A stretch of DNA of 64,000 nt, from the NCBI GenBank assembly GCA_014843695.1, contig CM026398.1, positions 11,665,584 through 11,729,583 of the forward strand. The letters are read 5' to 3'. Position 1 is the first letter of the stretch, and the number at the start of each line of letters is the position of its first letter. The translations under genes and the position numbers were made by a program. This document shows positions 1 through 11,105 of this stretch, piece after piece. Source of the DNA: Archivesica marissinica (lineage: Eukaryota; Mollusca; Bivalvia; Venerida; Vesicomyidae). The notes beneath the pieces are model-generated. The model was not told the origin of the DNA and searched no databases. It saw only the letters and a list, made by a program, of their open reading frames with translations.

Positions 1-158
1 CTGTTACAGGTACAAAACACCCCCTCCAGACAAAATCCATTTTGTTACTGTCGTGGACAACCCCCCCCCCCCCCCCCATTAATAGTACAAAAATCCCACG
101 GTGGCACAAAACACACCCATAATAGTTCAAATTACCTCCCCATGAAAATAAATCACCC

Positions 159-2158
159 CCATGCTACAAAATACTTCCCATGATGCTACAAAATGCTCCC
201 ATGATGCTACAAAATACTCCCATGATGCTACAAAATACCTCCATGATGCTACAAAATGCTCCCATGATGCTACAAAATGCTCCCATGATGCTACAAAATA
301 CTCCCATGATGCTACAAAATACCTCCATGATGCTACAAAATGCTCCCATGATGCTACAAAATGCTCCCATGATGCTACAAAATACCCCCATGATGCTACA
401 AAATACCCCCATGATGCTATAAAATACCCCCATGATGCTACAAAATACCTCCATGATGCTACAAAATACTCCCATGATGCTACAAAACACGTCATATGAT
501 GACAAAATACCCCCATGATGCTATAAAATACCCCCATGATGCTACAAATACTCCCATGATGCTACAAAATGCTCCCATGATGCTACAAAACACGTCATAT
601 GATGCTACAAAATACTCCCATGATGCTACAAAATGCTCCCATGATGCTACAAAACACGTCATATGATGCTACAAAATACCTCCATGATGCTACAAAATGC
701 TCCCATGATGCTACAAAATGCTCCCATGATGCTACAAAATACTCCCATGATGCTACAAAATACCTCCATGATGCTACAAAATGCTCCCATGATGCTACAA
801 AATGCTCCCATGATGCTACAAAATACTCCCATGATGCTACAAAATACCTCCATGATGCTACAAAATGCTCCCATGATGCTACAAAATGCTCCCATGATGC
901 TACAAAATACCTCCATGATGCTGCAAAATACTCCCATGATGCTACAAAACACGTCATATGATGACAAAATACCCCCATGATGCTATAAAATACCCCCATG
1001 ATGCTACAAAATACTCCCATGATGCTACAAAATACTCCCATGATGCTACAAAATGCTCCCATGATGCTACAAAACACGTCATATGATGCTATAAAATGCT
1101 CCCATGATGCTACAAAACACGTCATATGATGCTACAAAAAACTCCCATGATGCTACAAAATACTCCCATGATGCTACAAAACACGTCATATGATGACAAA
1201 ATACCCCCATGATGCTACAAAACACGTCATATGATGCTACAAAATACCTCCATGATGCTACAAAATGCTCCCATGATGCTACAAAATGCTCCCATGATGC
1301 TACAAAATACTCCCATGATGCTACAAAATACTCCCATGATGCTACAAAATACTCCCATGATGCTACAAAATACTCCCATGATGCTACAAAATACCTCCAT
1401 GATGCTACAAAATACTCCCATGATGCTACAAAATACTCCCATGATGCTACAAAATACTCCCATGATGCTACAAAACACGTCATATGATGACAAAATACCC
1501 CCATGATGCTATAAAATACCCCCATGATGCTACAAAATACTCCCATGATGCTACAAAACACGTCATATGATGACAAAATACCCCCATGATGCTACAAAAT
1601 ATGATGCTACAAAAGTGATGCTACAAAACACGTCATATGATGTCCCCATGATGCTTTTGTTTGATGCTACAAATGTGATGCTACAAAATGCTCCCATGAT
1701 GCTACAAAATACTCCCATGATGCTACAAATTTGATGCTACAAATACTCTGTTTTGTGTTTGTGTTTTGATGCTACAAAATACTCCCATGATGCTACAAAA
1801 TACTATGATGCTACAAAAACTTGTGTTGTGTTATGATGCTACAAAATACTCCATGATGCTACAAAACACTCATGATGACAAAAATGCTCCCATGATGCTA
1901 CAAAACACGTCATATGATGCTACAAAATGCTCCCATGATGCTACAAAACACGTCATATGATGCTACAAAATACTCCCATGATGCTACAAAATACTCCCAT
2001 GATGCTACAAAACACGTCATATGATGACAAAATACCCCCATGATGCTACAAAATACCCCCATGATGCTATAAAATACCCCCATGATGCTACAAAATACCC
2101 CCATGATGCTACAAAATACTCCCATGATGCTACAAAATACCCCCATGATGCTACAAAG
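159..2158. repeat. 21-bp minisatellite, ~2.0 kb
   Basis: The unit is close to CATGATGCTACAAAATRCTCC, about 95 copies. Variants carry AACACGTCATATGATG, ATACCTCC or ATACCCCC; the AACACGTCATATGATG variant recurs as a block marker. Because 21 is a multiple of 3, several frames stay open on both strands (peptides such as repeated HDATKYS or VASWEYF), but these are not genes. Copies from about 1590 to 1860 are irregular, with G/T-rich insertions. Confidence 0.97.
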
Positions 2159-2166
2159 TGATTGTG

Positions 2167-3818
2167 TTTTGTGTTTTACCTGGGGGTATAATGTCCTAGT
2201 ACAGGGTGTTTTACCTGGGGTTATAATGTCCTAGTACAGGGGTGTTTTACCTGGGGGTATAATGTCCTAGTACATTGTATTTTACCTGGGGGTATAATGT
2301 CCTAGTACAGGGTATTTTACCTGGGTTATAATGTCCTAGTACAGGGGTGTTTTACCTGGGGGTATAATGTCCTAGTACAGGGGTGTTTTACCTGGGGGTA
2401 TAATGTCCTAGTACATTGTGTTTTACCTGGGGGTATAATGTCCTAGTACAGGGTGTTTTACCTGGGTTATAATGTCCTAGTACAGGGGTGTTTTACCTGG
2501 GGGTATAATGTCCTAGTACAGGGGTGTTTACCTGGGGTATAATGTCCTAGTACAGGGTGTTTTACCTGGGGGTATAATGTCCTAGTACAGGGGTGTTTTA
2601 CCTGGGGGTATAATGTCCTAGTACATTGTGTTTTACTTGGGGGTATAATGTCCTAGTACAGGGTGTTTTACCTGGGGGTATAATGTCCTAGTACAGGGTG
2701 TTTTACCTGGGGGTATAATGTCCTAGTACAGGGTGTTTTACCTGGGGGTATAATGTCCTAGTACAGGGGTGTTTTACCTGGGGGTATAATGTCCTAGTAC
2801 ATTGTGTTTTACCTGGGGGTATAATGTCCTAGTACAGGGTGTTTTACCTGGGGGTATAATGTCCTAGTACATTGTGTTTTACCTGGGGGTATAATGTCCT
2901 AGTACATTGTGTTTTACCTGGGGGTATAATGTCCTAGTACATTGTGTTTTACCTGGGGGTATAATGTCCTAGTACATTGTGTTTTACCTGGGGGTATAAT
3001 GTCCTAGTACAATAATGTCCTAGTACAGGGGTGTTTTACCTGAGGGTATAATGTCCTAGTACAGGGTGTTTTACCTGGGGGTATAATGTCCTAGTACATT
3101 GTGTTTTACCTGGGGGTATAATGTCCTAGTACAGGGGTGTTTTACCTGTGGGTATAATGTCCTAGTACAGGGGTGTTTTACCTGGGGGTATAATGTCCTA
3201 GTACATTGTGTTTTACCTGGGGGTATAATGTCCTAGTACAGGGTGTTTAACCTGGGGGTATAATGTCCTAGTACATTGTGTTTTACCTGGGGGTATAATG
3301 TCCTAGTACAGGGGTGTTTTACCTGTGGGTATAATGTCCTAGTACAGGGGTGTTTTACCTGGGGGTATAATGTCCTAGTACAGGGTGTTTTACCTGGGGG
3401 TATAATGTCCTAGTACATTGTGTTTTACCTGGGGGTATAATGTCCTAGTACAGGGGTGTTTTACCTGTGGGTATAATGTCCTAGTACAGGGGTGTTTTAC
3501 CTGGGGGTATAATGTCCTAGTACATTGTGTTTTACCTGGGGGTATAATGTCCTAGTACAGGGTGTTTAACCTGGGGGTATAATGTCCTAGTACATTGTGT
3601 TTTACCTGGGGGTATAATGTCCTAGTACAGGGTGTTTTACCTGGGGGTATAATGTCCTAGTACAGGGTGTTTTACCTGGGGATATACAGCCCTAGTACAT
3701 TGTGTTTTACCTGGGGGTATAATGTCCTAGTACAGGGGTGTTTTACCTGGGGGTATAATGTCCTAGTACATTGTGTTTTGCATTGGGCGGTATAACGTCC
3801 TTGTACGTGGGTGTTTTG
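2167..3818. repeat. 36-bp minisatellite, ~1.6 kb
   Basis: Unit: TTTTACCTGGGGGTATAATG followed by TCCTAGTACAGGGGTG, about 45 copies. Two main variants end in TACAGGG(G)TG or TACATTGTG, and they alternate in blocks. It directly abuts the preceding 21-bp array and fades out in a diverged copy at 3777-3818. Confidence 0.97.
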
Positions 3819-3892
3819 TTCGCTGCAGTATTGGGAATGGTTTTGTCCAGTTGTGTTTCAACGTAGCAGTTTTGGAAAGTGTGTGATTTTGT

Positions 3893-4433
3893 CCACCTAT
3901 GGCAACAATGATATTTGTCCACCTATGGCAACAATTATTTTTGTCCACCTATGGCAACAATGATATTTGTCCACCTATGGCAACAATGATTTTTGTCCAC
4001 CTATGGCAACAATGATTTTTGTCCACCTATGGCAACAATGATATTTGTCCACCTATGGCAACAATGATTTTTGTCCACCTATGGCAACAATGATTTTTGT
4101 CCACCTATGGCAACAATGATATGTGTCCACCTATGGCAACAATGATATTTGTCCACCTATGGCAACAATGATTTTTGATTTTTGTCCACCTATGGCAACA
4201 ATGATATGTGTCCACCTATGGCAACAATGATATGTGTCCACCTATGGCAACAATGATTTTGTCCACCTATGGCAACAATGATATGTGTCCACCTATGGCA
4301 ACAATGATTTTGTCCACCTATGGCAACAATGATGTGTCCACCTATGGCAACAATGATATGTGTCCACCTATGGCAACAATGATGTGTCCACCTATGGCAA
4401 CACTGATATGTGTCCACCTATGGCAACACTGAA
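3893..4433. repeat. ~26-bp minisatellite, 0.54 kb
   Basis: Unit: TTTGTCCACCTATGGCAACA plus ATGATA, about 21 copies. The last third carries shortened spacers (TGTGTCC, TTTTGTCC). Unrelated to the arrays on either side. Confidence 0.96.
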
Positions 4434-4490
4434 TTTTTTTAGCTCGGAGGAATTATGTCCTACAATCATTTTGTTTACTGGATAATGCGG

Positions 4491-5223
<733 letters not shown>

Positions 5224-5500
5224 CAGGGCTCATTCTAGAGGGCGACTTGGGCAAAATAGTCACCCTAGGGACCCTGACTTCACCCCCTAGGTGCCCGCCC
5301 CACTTCCGCCTAAAAACAACACAATTTAAAAAAAAAGATTTTGTTCAGTAAGATACATTTGCACATTATAAAGCACTCCTTCTATTCAAATGTTGTATTT
5401 AATGGTCATACTGTGCATTTTAACCATATTTTGTTATTAAATAATACCATTTAAGGATGCAATCGCACGCTTTCTCACTTCTCCCAAAAAATGAGCCCTG
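5224..5500. mobile_element. hAT-like MITE (277 bp)
   Basis: The ends are inverted copies: CAGGGCTCATTCT at the left and AAAATGAGCCCTG at the right (11 bp perfect). CAGGG termini are typical of hAT transposons. A clean 8-bp target duplication is not visible (cactaact against taacttgt). There is no coding capacity. The interior carries a run of A and the only local G/C-rich segment (5225-5310). Confidence 0.65.
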
Positions 5501-6270
5501 TAACTTGTAAAAAAGAAAAATCAGTTAATTTATATATTTTTTAACGATCATAAGAATGATCATAATGCGTTACACAATTAACCCATAATACTTTAACAAT
5601 CATCTGTTTAATTTCACTGTAAATAGCTATTTCCCCATAATATTCATATATCAACGTAACTGCTGAATTATACAACAGGTACGCGATATAACTTTTGTTA
5701 ATATAGTTGATTACCAGGACTACTAAGTGAATAAAAGCAAACAACTTTGTTTATGAACATTTTTATAACCCACAATTTGTCGTGTCAACATTATTTTTGT
5801 ACTATTCATTAATTACAAGGCTGAATTTGTCAATTTCGTAATCATATTCAGTAATGTGTTTCGCCCGTGGGAAGAAATTTTACGTGATAGTTTCGTCGCT
5901 AAATATGCATCTGATAACATCATTTCTGATGAATGAATTTGATACCCAAATAAAGGTTAAAACATCTTCTTTTGATTGATATAATATAGTGCATTTTTGA
6001 AAATTTAATTTTGGTCAAAGTGCCTCAAATTTGGAGAACTATGTTGTTGCATAGGCACATAGAAAGTAATTATGATGAAAAAGTAAATAATACGGATCCA
6101 CCTTTTCTTGTTTCCAATAAAGAGCAGTCAAGGGAAATGATTTAAACATATTTTATTGCCTCTTCAATATGCATAGTTTAGGCAACAGGTGTGGGCCACA
6201 CGTACAAATCATATTAGAAATGGGCCCTCACCAATAACAATTGTAACAATTTAATATATAAAATGAAACC
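5501..6270. other. unique AT-rich intron, no gene seen
   Basis: Very AT-rich. An open frame on the minus strand (5541-5744) has no recognisable domain and no splice-site support. Nothing else is supportable. Confidence 0.5.
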
Positions 6271-6287
6271 AAAACACACTAGTAACC

Positions 6288-6568
6288 ACAGACGGATCTG
6301 TAGTCCAGTGGTAACACGCTGGACTGGTAATCCAGGGATCGCAGGTTCGATCCCCCGTCTGACCCTAATAAAATAAACAGTCTTTCAGATGGGACGTTAA
6401 ACCGATGTCTCGTGTCGGTGCTTTACACCGTGCACATAAAAGAACCAGAGGAGACTCTGGTATGGGTCTCTGTCTGTATCATGCACTATCCTCCAAAAAT
6501 CTAAAATTACTAATCTCTTCAGTAGGCGTTGCTCATATGGGCAACCGGTAGCGACGATAAATAAACGT
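6288..6568 (+). mobile_element. tRNA-derived SINE with 17-bp target-site duplication
   Basis: The head is tRNA-like: A box at TGTAGTCCAGTGG, anticodon stem CTGGA/TCCAG with loop CTGGTAA (reads GGT, Thr-like), B box GGTTCGATCC. A body with GATGGGACGTTAAACC follows, a core that I recall from invertebrate SINEs (possibly Meta-type; the family name is from memory). The tail is ATAAATAAACGT. It is flanked by perfect 17-bp repeats AAAACACACTAGTAACC at 6271-6287 and 6569-6585, marking a fairly recent insertion. A truncated reverse copy lies at 30252-30433. Confidence 0.88.
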
Positions 6569-6695
6569 AAAACACACTAGTAACCTTTAAACCAAGGTTA
6601 AAAATAGATTGTGGAATGCTGAGTCCCTTACCAATGCAGTATATAACATTGAAGCATATTCAAATACTATAACATTTATGGAAATCTACGAGTAT

Positions 6696-6916
6696 CATTT
6701 ATGTAACGAACATCATTTATGTAACGTTGACCATTTTATGTAACGTTGAACATTTATGTAACGAGTATCATTTATGTAACGTTGAACATTTATGTAATGT
6801 TGAATATTTATGTAACGTTGAACATTTATGTAATGTTGAACATTTATGTAACGAGTATCATTTATGTAACGTTGAACATTTATGTAACGTTGAACATTTA
6901 TGTAACGTTGAACATT
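6696..6916. repeat. ~18-bp minisatellite, 0.22 kb
   Basis: Unit CATTTATGTAACGTTGAA, about 12-13 copies, with a variant CATTTATGTAACGAGTAT(C) recurring every several units. Open frames (NIYVTLNIYV) are artefacts. Confidence 0.95.
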
Positions 6917-7333
6917 TTCAAAAAGGAAACAATTGTCTGCTACAGGAATGTTATTACTACCATAAAGTATTATTCCTATGTTAATATGATGACAAGCCTG
7001 AAGTGTTTGGAATAGTACATTAGGTTGCTGTTGGTATCTTGCAGAAATGAAAAAGTAATGGAAGGCATCTTCATAACCTACATGTCCACCATATTCATCT
7101 TCGAAATGATATAAATATAAATCTCCATTAAGATTTAGTAGGGAAATAAGTCATATACGATTTTTCGACAGAGGCATGTTGCTTGAGCTAATTGAGCTAA
7201 GTAATTTAATTTAATAAAATTGTTGACATATACTTTTCTATTCTATCATGTTGGTTTTTAGTAATATTTACTAATTTTAGAATATGACAATAACGGGGAA
7301 AAATACATTCCTTTGATCTTTAATATTTTTCAG
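6917..7333. other. unique intron before DOCK exon 1
   Basis: No array or mobile element was recognised. The AT-rich sequence ends in the polypyrimidine tract and acceptor of the exon at 7334. Possible cag sites (for example near 7041) do not open a DOCK-like frame. Confidence 0.5.
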
Positions 7334-7406
7334 TGACAAGTCTTAATTTAGGGGTCTTGCCGCCTAATTTCAAGAACTGGGAATATCAGATGAAAGTTAC
7401 AGTGTT
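7334..7406 (+). CDS. DOCK: DOCK exon 1 of window (pre-DHR-1 segment)
   Basis: The exon lies between a pyrimidine-rich acceptor (tatttttcag) and a consensus donor (gtaagt). It starts with 2 nt finishing a codon from an unseen exon, then reads TSLNLGVLPPNFKNWEYQMK and VTV, and leaves 2 nt (TT) over. These join the first C of the next exon to give Phe. DOCK proteins have a matching segment here: an 'ILDVL' strand followed by a charged stretch ending in a beta strand (VLKVYTC in DOCK3). It is short and the least conserved of the set. The phase match and its position make it credible. No earlier exon was found between 1 and 7333. Confidence 0.75.
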
Positions 7407-7428
7407 GTAAGTTCACGTGTTTCTTCAA

Positions 7429-7864
7429 TTGTGATAGCCGGTAGTGTTGCCAATATCCCTGGAAATATCCAACAATTGTGATAGCCAGTAGTGTTGCCAA
7501 TATCCCTGGAAATATCCTAGAATTGTGATAGCCGGTAGTGTTGCCAATATCCCTGGAAATATCCTAGAATTGTGATAGCTGGTACTGTTGCCAATATCCC
7601 TGGAAATATCCAACAATTGTGATAGCCGGTACTGTTGCCAATATCCCTGGAAATATCCTAGAATTGTGATAGCCGGTACTGTTGCCAATATCCCTGGAAA
7701 TTTCCTAGAATTGTGATAGCTGGTACTGTTGCCAATATCCCTGGAAATATCCTAGAATTGTGATAGCCGGTACTGTTGCCAATATCCCTGGAAATATCCT
7801 AGAATTGTGATAGCCGGTACTGTTGCCAATATCCCTGGAAATATCCTAGAATTGTGATAGCCGG
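7429..7864. repeat. 47-bp minisatellite, 0.44 kb
   Basis: Unit: TTGTGATAGCCGGTACTGTT, then GCCAATATCCCTGGAAATAT, then CCTAGAA; about 9 copies. It begins about 20 bp after the donor of DOCK exon 1 and passes at TAGCCGGTGCCAG into the next array, suggesting fusion of two arrays at a shared CCGGT. Confidence 0.96.
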
Positions 7865-8972
7865 TGCCAGTTCACTGCATTCCCATATAGCAGTACTAGC
7901 GGTGGCAGTTCACTGCATTCCCATATAGCAGTACTAGCGGTGGCAGTTCACTACATGGCATTCCCATATAGCAGTACTAGCGGTGGCAGTTCACTGTGTG
8001 GCATTCCCATATAGCAGTACTAGCGGTGCCAGTTCACTACATGGCATTCCCATATAGTAGTACTAGCGGTGCCAGTTCACTGCATGGCATTCCCATATAG
8101 CAATACTAGCAGTGCCAGTTCACTGCATGGCATTCCCATATAGCAGTACTAGCGGTGCCAGTTCACTGCATGGCATTCCCATATAGCAGTACTAGCGGTG
8201 CCAGTTCACTGCATGGCATTCCCATATAGCAGTACTAGCGGTGCCAGTTCACTGTGTGGCATTCCCATATAGCAGTACTAGCAGTGCCAGTTCACTGCAT
8301 GGCATTCCCATATAGTAGTACTAGCGGTGCCAGTTTACTGCATGGCATTCCCATATAGCAGTACTAGCGGTGCCAGTTCACTGCATGGCATTCCCATATA
8401 GAAGTACTAGCGGTGCCAGTTCACTGCATGGCATTCCCATATAGCAGTACTAGCGGTGCCAGTTCACTGCATGGCATTCCCATATAGTAGTACTAGCGGT
8501 GCCAGTTCACTGCATGGCATTCCCATATAGCAGTACTAGTGGTGGCAGTTCACTGCATTCCCATATAGCAGTACTAGTGGTGGCAGTTCACTGCATTCCC
8601 ATATAGCAGTACTAGCGGTGCCAGTTCACTGCATTCCCATATAGCAGTACTAGCGGTGCCAGTTCACTGTGTGGCATTCCCATATAGCAGTACTAGCGGT
8701 GCCAGTTCACTGTGTGGCATTCCCATATAGCAGTACTAGCGGTGCCAGTTCACTGTGTGGCATTCCCATATAGCAGTACTATCGGTGCCAGTTCACTGCA
8801 TGGCATTCCCATATAGCAGTACTAGCGGTGCCAGTTCACTGCATGACATTGCCATATAGCAGTACTAGCGGTGCCAGTTCACTGTGTGGCATTCCCATAT
8901 ATCAGTACTAGCAGTGCCAGTTCACTGCATGGCATTCCCATATAGCAGTACTGGCGGTACAGTTCACTGCAG
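7865..8972. repeat. 43-bp minisatellite, 1.1 kb
   Basis: Unit: GGTGCCAGTTCACTGCATGG then CATTCCCATATAGCAGTACTAGC; about 26 copies. A short form without CATGG (38 bp) and a TGTGTGG form occur in clusters. It ends 45 bp before DOCK exon 2. Confidence 0.97.
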
Positions 8973-9017
8973 TATAACAATAGACTTGCATGGTTATTTA
9001 ATACCATTCTGATGCAG

Positions 9018-9124
9018 CTCCAAAGATAACGAAGAACAGTTTGCTGGAAAACATGAAGAGTTGATCAAGAAGATGTCCACGGTGACGGGCAATCCTCTTA
9101 GTAGCAGTTACAAACAACTACCAA
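9018..9124 (+). CDS. DOCK: DOCK exon 2 of window (linker before DHR-1)
   Basis: The acceptor is tctgatgcag and the donor gtaagt. After one codon-completing base it reads SKDNEEQFAGKHEELIKKMS, then TVTGNPLSSSYKQLP. This aligns with the DOCK3 segment in which an acidic patch is followed by a helix ending in IIRKSS, directly ahead of the conserved 'SLQLLRGD' block. It ends with 1 nt (A), which joins CA of the next exon as Thr. A 43-bp minisatellite runs up to 45 bp before it, and a TTAA-flanked MITE starts 43 bp after it. Confidence 0.85.
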
Positions 9125-9162
9125 GTAAGTATAGACTGTGATATATGTGTATATATGTCACG

Positions 9163-9403
9163 TTAACCCTTTCAACACCACAGACCTCTAAATAGGCTTA
9201 CAAAAAGTGTAGATCCAGATGAGCCGGCTCGTGACGAGCCGTCTCATCAGGATCTGCACTTTTTGCCAGTGATATGACTATTTTTAGACATAATTACCCA
9301 TTTTGATAAATGAACTTGTCCAAATGTGATTTTCTGATTCATTTATTGGTTTATGAATATCATGGACCAGTCCATGTGAGTTATTTGGTGTTGAATGGGT
9401 TAA
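9163..9403 (+). mobile_element. TTAA-flanked palindromic MITE, copy 1 (piggyBac-like)
   Basis: A 233-bp element at 9167-9399 starts CCCTTTCAACACC and ends GGTGTTGAATGGG, with TTAA on both sides (9163-9166, 9400-9403). TTAA duplication and CCC ends fit piggyBac-type MITEs. The centre has a second inverted repeat (GATGAGCCGGCTCG / CGAGCCGTCTCATC) bounded by complementary AGTGTAGATCC / GGATCTGCACT. There is no coding capacity. Two more copies lie at 25765 and 57108. Confidence 0.88.
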
Positions 9404-9751
9404 TATCCCCATGGATACTCCGGGCAGGATGACAGTACTTCGATGAATGACATTTAAAGTTACATCATGAAGCTGCCTTGTTACCTCAAGTTTTAATCAA
9501 TTAACATCTCCATTTATCAATTGATTTAGTTTAATCATATTTTATTGCTCGATTCGTTTTACATATACATGTGAATACAAAACATGACAAATTAAGGAAA
9601 GGCAAACGGGTCAGGCTACAAGTTCTAGCAACATTAGTTACGGCCCTACCCGAGTCTTCATCACAAGTCCAAATATGTTATTATTGCCACAGACCTTTCT
9701 TTTGAAGGAACAATATACTTTTAAAAACATTTGTGAAATTCTTGCATGTTT

Positions 9752-10138
9752 AACCCTTTCCCTCATAGAAGCACTTCTTGACGCCATTACCAATACAACA
9801 TACATTGACAATGTAGTAGTCAAACCAATGTTCATAAACCCTTTCCCTCATAGAAGCACCTCTTGACGCCATTACAATACAACATACATTGACAATGTAG
9901 TAGTCAAACCGATGTTCATAATAAAGGCCAGCATCTCATGTAGTCCCAGTAATATCTATGGAGGTGGGATAGATATGGCTACTACTTATCCGCTGCATGA
10001 TAGCTAAATAGCTGTCGTTTGTATGGAGATATAATAGTATATTAACATAAAAATCTATGAAGGAAAGGGTTAATGGCTGTCGTTTGTATGGAGATATAAT
10101 AGTATATTAACCTAAATCTCTATGAAGGAAAGGGTTAA
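9752..10138. mobile_element. second TTAA-flanked MITE family, compact copy with duplicated ends
   Basis: TTAA followed by CCCTTTCCCTCATAGAAG opens the element, and TCTATGAAGGAAAGGG then TTAA closes it. Both ends are themselves duplicated: the left end recurs at about 9838, and the right end occurs at 10030-10073 and again to 10138. It shares ATTGACAATGTAGTAG and the GTCGTTTGTATGGAGATATA segment with the expanded element at 60083-61176. Confidence 0.78.
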
Positions 10139-10329
10139 GCCCAGTTTGGGAACAAATGATCTTAGTTTATATGTTGAAAATCATATAAGGAAATGATTGA
10201 AAAGAATGATTCTGAAAAAAAGAGTTTTGTTTCAATTAGAAAAAAATGTATAACTGTTTGATTAAAGTGTACAAGTTTGCATGTGTTTGTATAGCAGTTT
10301 GATTGCTGCCATTTGATTGTGTTTCATAG
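10139..10329. other. short unique intron before DOCK exon 3
   Basis: AT-rich, with a T/G-rich run ahead of the exon 3 acceptor. No other feature seen. Confidence 0.5.
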
Positions 10330-10455
10330 CATTGACCATGTCACTTCAAATCCTGCATGGAGACCTTGCTAATGTGAAGAAAGAGGACCCGATGTTGTTC
10401 AGCAAGGGAGTTGCTCAGATCCAGAAAATGGGATTCATAGAAGATCTGTCACCAG
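10330..10455 (+). CDS. DOCK: DOCK exon 3 of window (conserved block leading into DHR-1)
   Basis: The acceptor is tttcatag and the donor gtagga. It reads LTMSLQILHGDLANVKKEDP then MLFSKGVAQIQKMGFIEDLSP. This is clearly the DOCK block 'SLQLLRGD-x-QIRRENPM-F-RG-A-TRKLGF--VIMPG' that precedes the C2 domain. The family motif MPG is LSPG here. The exon leaves 1 nt (G), completed by GT of the next exon to Gly, the invariant Gly before the RNDLY motif. The intron that follows is 12.4 kb and starts with a SINE insertion. Confidence 0.95.
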
Positions 10456-10543
10456 GTAGGACATGTACATTCGTTGTGAATGGTTACTGAATTGCCTAGC
10501 AACCAAGCACCCTGACTGTAAGGATAGGATTTGGGAAGTACTG

Positions 10544-10787
10544 TGCTATTAGTGCAGTGGTTAGCGCGCTCGCTTCTTACCAATGCAACCCGGGTTCGAT
10601 CCTCGGACCGGGAAGTATGTGAGATGGTACGGTGGTCACCAGATCGGACAGGTGGGTTTTCTCCGGGTACTCCGGTTTCGTCCCGCACGAATGACAACAT
10701 TTACGCCGCCTGCGCCAACGAGAGTGATTAATATAAGTTGTTAAAACTTGCTTCGCAATCGTTGTAAAATAAATAAAGTTTAAACTT
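10544..10787 (+). mobile_element. tRNA-derived SINE with 25-bp target-site duplication
   Basis: The head has an A box at TAGTGCAGTGGTTAGC and a B box GGGTTCGATCC. A core containing GGTGGGTTTTCTCCGGGTAC and TCCGGTTTCGTCCC follows, then an AT-rich tail with AATAAATAAAG. Perfect 25-bp flanking repeats (10519-10543 and 10788-10812; TAAGGATAGGATTTGG then GAAGTACTG) mark a recent LINE-mediated insertion just inside the 12.4-kb intron. It differs in family from the SINE at 6288. Confidence 0.9.
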
Positions 10788-10844
10788 TAAGGATAGGATT
10801 TGGGAAGTACTGATGCAGAACAAGAGGTCAGAAAATACTGGTTC

Positions 10845-11065
10845 CTTCATAAGTATGTTGGAGAGATTGGTTACGGTCGTTCAAATAATTTGCCTATCAT
10901 CGCCATTTGTCCCATTGGAGGTGTCAAATTGGTTCTTGTTAGGAAGTTATCCATCTGACTTGCAGAAGGCCGATGGTTGTACCTGGGTGCCTGGTCCGTG
11001 TCTGAAATATTTGCTCAGAGAGGCAACTGGCATCTTCCACCATGCATAACAGCTGGAGAATATTA
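10845..11065 (+). mobile_element. interspersed repeat shared with 51620-51855
   Basis: This segment (GTTAGGAAGTTATCCATCTG, GAAGGCCGATGGTTGTACC, TGGGTGCC, GTCTGAAATA, GCATCTTCCACCA) is a diverged copy of the segment near 51.7 kb. It is non-coding; an open frame at 10813-11049 has no recognised domain. It directly precedes the 52-bp array. The repeat class was not recognised with certainty (SINE-like). Confidence 0.6.
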
Positions 11066-11105
11066 CTGAGCTGTCGGTACAAACTTGAACCCACAAAACG
11101 AGATG

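Noticed and set aside
6290..6362. Genuine tRNA-Thr gene
   Set aside because: The tRNA-like part lacks clean acceptor-stem pairing, continues into a SINE body and tail, and the whole unit has a 17-bp target duplication.
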